From Symbiodinium natans (taxonomy: Eukaryota; Sar; Dinophyceae; Suessiales; Symbiodiniaceae), in assembly GCA_905221605.1 (NCBI GenBank), contig CAJNDS010002257.1:101779-165778 (forward strand): DNA of 64,000 nucleotides, read 5' to 3'. A model generated the notes under the pieces. It worked only from the letters and a program-made list of their open reading frames with translations, was not told the DNA's origin and did not search any database. Both the position numbers and the translations under genes were made by a program. Positions 60,040 to 64,000 of the stretch are shown here, piece after piece. Positions within the stretch are counted from its first letter, which is position 1. Every line of letters begins with the position of its first letter.

Positions 60040-60687
60040 TTTGACGCAAAGCTCGCAACGTCTAATTACCCCGAATTATGCTTGAGTTTACTTCCCAAGT
60101 TTGTAACTGTGCCTACAACCAGGCACCCAAGGCCCCCCCCCCCCCCCTGATACCCCAGTCTTCCGAATTTCGCCCAGCAAGCACCGCGGGACCATGTTCA
60201 TATACCAAGCGCAACACGCTCAACCGAAAAGCCCTAAACCCTAAACTTATTGGAAGTATGAGTTCAGCCTCTCCTGAATGTAGGAGGTGCGCTGGCAAGG
60301 GCTTGCTTCAAGCCACCCTCCGCCGCTGGCGTCGTTGCTTGCGACACTGGTGCTTTGCCTGAGGCGGGGTGGCGGGGGAGACGAGGAGGAACACAAATGG
60401 GAATTCTCGCAAAGTCCTGACCCGGGGAATTGCTTTGAGATCCGATGATTGAGAAAAGATATGAGCCATGATTCCATGAGATGGCAGCGCGGAAACAGGT
60501 CTGCCTCGATCGATGCTAGCAAAGGGTGCTGGGTAGGGGTTTAAAAAATATTTTGTAATCAAAATTATAATTTACTGATGGCTTCGAAGGCGTGCTGCAA
60601 GCGGAGCGGAGGCTGTAAACATTCAGAAATGCAGCATTTCTGACCGTTGCAAGCTCTGAGTACCGAAAAACACAGCATTGATGCGGG

Positions 60688-60905
60688 AATCACTGAAAAT
60701 AGCTGCATTTCTGAGTTTCCAGAGATGCTGCAGATACTGTATTTTGCAGCAGTTCTGCACTTTCAGAGGCTGGAAATACTGTACGTTGCAGCATTTCTGA
60801 GTTTCCAGAGGCTGCAAATACTGTATATGGCAGCATTTCTGCGCTTTCAGAGTCTGGAAATACTGTAAATAGAAGCATTTCTGAGTTTCCAGAGGCTGCA
60901 AATCA
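60688..60905. repeat. 42-bp tandem repeat with 84-bp higher order
   Basis: Five units. Odd units carry TTTCTGAGTTTCCAGAG; even units carry TTCTGCACTTTCAGAG or TTCTGCGCTTTCAGAG. All share GCAGCA and AATACTGTA. The 14-codon period keeps several frames open (for example PLETQKCCNVQYF on minus), so coding is possible but not shown. Confidence 0.85.
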
Positions 60906-61292
60906 ATGCTGGCATCTTGGCAGTAAAAGTTTCGAAAAAAAGCGTATACTCTGAAGCAAGCCAGAACGATTTAAAAAAGGTTAGGAGGATTGGGGGGGCT
61001 GCCCCCCCCCCCCGCCCCCCCGCATGCGCAAACACAATGCTCGCATCATGGGTTTCGAAAGTATTCTGAAGCACCTGGCACGACTCAAAATAAAGCGGGG
61101 GGATTGGGGGGGGGGGGGGGATGCAGCGCCCCCCCCCCCCATTTGCAAACACAATGCTCGCATCAGAGGCGTCGAAACGATGCGTATGCCTTGAAGCAAG
61201 GTTGAAATAGTTTGAAGCAAGCTGGCACGACTTTAAAAAACTGGGGGGTTGTTGGGGGGGGGGGGGGGCACAGCCCCCCCCCCCCCCCCCCC
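60905..61292. repeat. Approximately 130-bp tandem repeat with G/C hairpins
   Basis: Three copies share AATGCTGGCATC or AATGCTCGCATC, a TCGAAA or TCGAAAC word, TGAAGCA, a GGCACGACT-type word, and then a run of G facing a run of C (about 60989-61020, 61097-61140, 61247-61292). Confidence 0.85.
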
Positions 61293-61379
61293 ATTCTTTC
61301 TTGATTTCTTCCCCTTCCTTCCTTCCTTGCTTCCTTGCTGTTCTGAATAAGGGCCTTTCGATAATGAGTTCTACGGTTT

Positions 61380-61522
61380 CGGGTTCAGGGTTCAGGGTTC
61401 AAGGTTCAGGATTCAGGGTTCAGGGTTCAGGGTTCAGGGTTTAGGGTTCAGGGTTCAGGGTTCAGGGTTCAGGGTTCAGGGTTTAGGGTTTAGGGTTTAG
61501 GGTTTAGGGTTTAGGGTTCAGC
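61380..61522. repeat. TTCAGGG variant telomeric array
   Basis: About 14 TTCAGGG units with a few TTTAGGG and TTCAAGG, passing into six perfect TTTAGGG. Confidence 0.95.
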
Positions 61523-61644
61523 TATGTGAGCGACACCTGTAAGCCTGCAATAAGACGCAACAACCATCCCATCTGGCAAACTCGGCATGAAGCTTCGCAG
61601 CCTCGCAACTCTCGACTCGGGACAAGTCTTTAGCTGCTTCTGGG

Positions 61645-61735
61645 GCTTAGGGCTTAGGGCTTAGGGCTTAGGGCTTAGGGCTTAGGGCTTAGGGCTTAGG
61701 GCTTAGGGCTTAGGGCTTAGGGCTTAGGGTTTAGG
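61645..61735. repeat. CTTAGGG variant telomeric array
   Basis: Twelve or thirteen uniform CTTAGGG (GGGCTTA) heptamers, passing into TTTAGGG. Confidence 0.95.
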
Positions 61736-62320
61736 GTTTAAGGTTTAGGGTTTTGGGTTTAGGGCTGGGGGTTTGTTCATGTTTAGTGTTGACCTGTCTT
61801 CCCTCAACCCTCGAACCGAGTTCGTGAGAACACTGGCTTTGTTAGAAGTCTGATGGTCTGGTGTGTCACTGTCCGCAACGCCCCCCCCCCCCCCCCCCCG
61901 GGTGCCAACAACAAAAAAGATGTGCTGAAACTCTTGATATTAGGCTTGGCCCTCCCCCAAATGTTAAGCCCCCTTCCCCCGCCCCCTAATGTTCTCATAG
62001 TCGTATAGTAATCGAGGATTTTGGGGTGCTAATAGGTTCAGGGTTTAGAGGTATTTCCCAAAGATGCCCTACTGCTTTCATTTACATTCTTGGGAGTGAC
62101 CGATTTCAAGGAATCCTGTGAGTTCATGTTCTTCAGGAGGGTTTAGGGGGCTTATGTGGGTTCGGAAAGGTTCAGGGCTCAGGGTTCAGGGATCAGGGTT
62201 TAGGGTTTAGGGTTCAGGGTTTACGGGTTTATCATGGGTTCCCGCACTACCCCCCTCTAGACTAGCCCCACCCCCCGGTTTCGGGTCAAGCCTTCTTCTT
62301 GTCCTGCATTGCCGCTCCAG

Positions 62321-62444
62321 AATCGCAGAAGTGGCAGAAGGCACATGCGAACCCGTTGATGCATCCTTCCTGATGGCAGAGCAAAGTGGGCGGCGCAACC
62401 CTCATGCCTTTGGTTCGAAGGATATACTCGCTCCCCTTACCTAA
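62321..62444 (+). CDS. Candidate terminal exon, plus strand
   Basis: Strong acceptor CCTGCATTGCCGCTCCAG|, then 40 codons, IAEVAEGTCEPVDASFLMAE then QSGRRNPHAFGSKDILAPLT, and TAA (formed by CTAAACCCC). No family recognised; the best plus-strand terminal exon in the window. Confidence 0.42.
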
Positions 62445-62449
62445 ACCCC

Positions 62450-62960
62450 AAAGCCGAAACACCAAACCCTAAACGGCACAGGGTGCAGGTCCCAGTTCCA
62501 AGCATCACAGAGGTCCCGAGCCGCAACATAACAGCCACAAGTCTGGGTTTAGGGGTTAGGGTTTACGGTTTCGGATTTAAGGTTTCAGGGTTTAAGGTTT
62601 AGGAGGCTTAAGGTTTAGGGCTTAGGGTTCAGGGTTTAGGGTTTAAGGTTTAGGGCGGAGGGCAAACGCCAACTGCCCTACCCCTTAGACTCATCGACTC
62701 CCACTCTTAAACCCTCAAACCTCCTTGGCCCTTAGACCCAGACGCTTTCCCCTTCATGAAGCCCTGACCCCTCAACCAGAACACCCTGAACCCTAAACTC
62801 TGGACCCTCAACCTTAAACCCTAACCCCTAAACCCTGAGCCAACACCTTACACCCTGAACCTTTCTCCTAAACGCTAAACTCTAAACCCTAAACCCTGAA
62901 CCCATCCTGGCAAACCAAACCCTAAACCCTAAACCCTAAACCCTAAACCCTAAACTGCCG
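62450..62960. repeat. Mixed degenerate telomeric DNA
   Basis: G-strand variants to about 62655, then a short unique part, then C-strand variants to 62955. No exon supported. Confidence 0.7.
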
Positions 62961-63214
62961 AGAGCGCCGCTGTCCATTTACATGGGCGCTCGAGGCTTCG
63001 ACCGAGGTCCCCGACCGAGCGTCTCTACAGAACGGTGAGGGAGGGTAAAGCCTCAGTGCCTGGCTACGCCTCAGACCTAGGGCGTAAGCCCTAATATAAT
63101 GAGGACTGCGAGGTGTTTTGGGGTCCGGGGGGGTACCCCCGGGGCAATTCTGGGCCCTGAGCTGGCAGATTCCAGGGACCCCCCCTCCTTCTGGGCTGGT
63201 GTAGGGGGCAACCT

Positions 63215-63560
63215 GCAAAAAACGCTTTTTTGATGCAGAAACCGAACCTGCCTGGGAATCCCCTGGGACCCCCCTGGGACCCCCCTGCGACCCCCCTGCG
63301 ACCCCCCTGACTCCCTGCAACCCGCCTGACAATCAAATGGGACCCTCTCAGACCGCCTCTGAAACTCTGAGACCCCCCTGACACACCCCTGGGACCCCCC
63401 TGGGCCATTCTGGAATCCCTCAAACCGATCGGGGACCTCTTGGGATTTTTCTGGGACCGCTGGGACCTTCTGAGACCTTTTCTGAGACCCTGCTGGGACC
63501 TTCCTGGGACCCCCTGGGACCCCCCTGGGACTACCCTGGGACCTCCCTGGGCCCCTAAAC
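63215..63560. repeat. CTGGGACCCCC minisatellite
   Basis: Imperfect units of 10-15 bp (CTGGGACCCCC, CTGCGACCCCC, TTCTGAGACC). The Gly/Pro/Ser-rich minus-strand ORFs here (up to 228 codons) are repeat-driven. Confidence 0.85.
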
Positions 63561-64000
63561 TGACCTTCCTCGCGGCAGGGGCCAAGGCCGGGGTTTGGGA
63601 TCCGCCTGCGGCCACCTCTCTGAACCCCCCTCAGCCTGGGTCTTGATTTCGGTGGGACGCGTAAGCAGGGGCCGGCCAAGGCCCCTGCTTCCCCCCAGCG
63701 TTTTGGGCTGCGTGGGTTGGGGTTTGCCAAGACCCGCACTGAACATTTGACGGTTTTGGGCACCCCTCCAGTTCCGTGAAAGCTCCAAGAAGCCTACGAG
63801 TCGCTGACAGGCTCCACAAAGCTCGGGAGGCCCCACCCTGCTCTTTCTCTGTCAAAAGCAAGAAAGCCCCCCCCTCAGGGGGGTGAACCCTAAACCCTAA
63901 ATGAGAATAGTTTGGGTGGTTGGGGTGGGACTACACGCTAACGCAAGCGAGCGGCCCGGGTGCTTTTAGCACCAGCAAGCTTCCCTTCTATACACCCTAC

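Noticed and set aside
63077-63763. 228-codon Gly/Pro/Ser ORF on minus strand
   Set aside because: Covers the CTGGGACCCCC repeat, and three overlapping frames look alike. Kept only as a repeat.

Overview
This is eukaryotic nuclear DNA, most likely from a dinoflagellate (about 60% sure). The evidence is: plant/alveolate-type telomere heptamers (TTTAGGG/CCCTAAA) scattered through the interior on both strands; short GC-rich islands that read as exons with G/C-biased third codon positions; candidate introns starting with GC or GA as well as GT and ending in AG, a relaxed 5' splice rule known from dinoflagellates; and many long homopolymer C/G tracts and TA/TC/GA microsatellites. I saw no bacterial operons, rRNA, tRNA, CRISPR array or phage/plasmid genes, and no exact dinoflagellate spliced-leader sequence.

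Layout. The window is a mosaic of three things. (1) Well over a hundred short interstitial telomeric (ITS) arrays, from 2 to about 27 units, some made entirely of one variant heptamer or octamer (TTTTAGGG, TTTAGGGG, TTCAGGG, CTTAGGG, CCCTAGA, CCCTACA). (2) Exon-sized islands of 30-185 bp between the ITS arrays, many bounded by AG on one side and GT/GC/GA on the other. Most of the best ones read on the minus strand; a minority read plus (for example 7954-8001, 28433-28581, 47628-47811, 58110-58184, 62321-62444). (3) At least six families of short non-autonomous elements (about 85-135 bp), several with terminal inverted repeats; two families have visible target-site duplications. Some copies have telomere repeats inserted into or replacing part of the element.

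Four minus-strand groups of candidate exons join in phase and end in stop codons: 24645->23501, 31260->30730, 51815->51570 and (less securely) 36187->35535. They suggest several genes, mostly transcribed leftward, whose introns are filled with ITS arrays, poly-C/G and mobile elements. No protein family could be recognised from the exon fragments, so no function is assigned.

Satellite-type regions: a CCCTCCAGC array and its inverted copy (2.9-4.0 kb), a CAC array (5.1 kb), a CTA array (6.1-6.6 kb), GC-rich minisatellites (45.2-45.6 and 63.2-63.6 kb), a three-block inverted 21-bp minisatellite (50.9-51.5 kb), a 13-mer motif that switches strand (55.5-56.0 kb), and a 42/84-bp higher-order repeat next to a roughly 130-bp repeat carrying G/C hairpins (60.7-61.3 kb).

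Limits: all exon calls were made by eye from reading frame, third-position bias and splice dinucleotides. In GC-rich DNA the opposite strand often also reads plausibly, so strand and frame can be wrong for individual exons.
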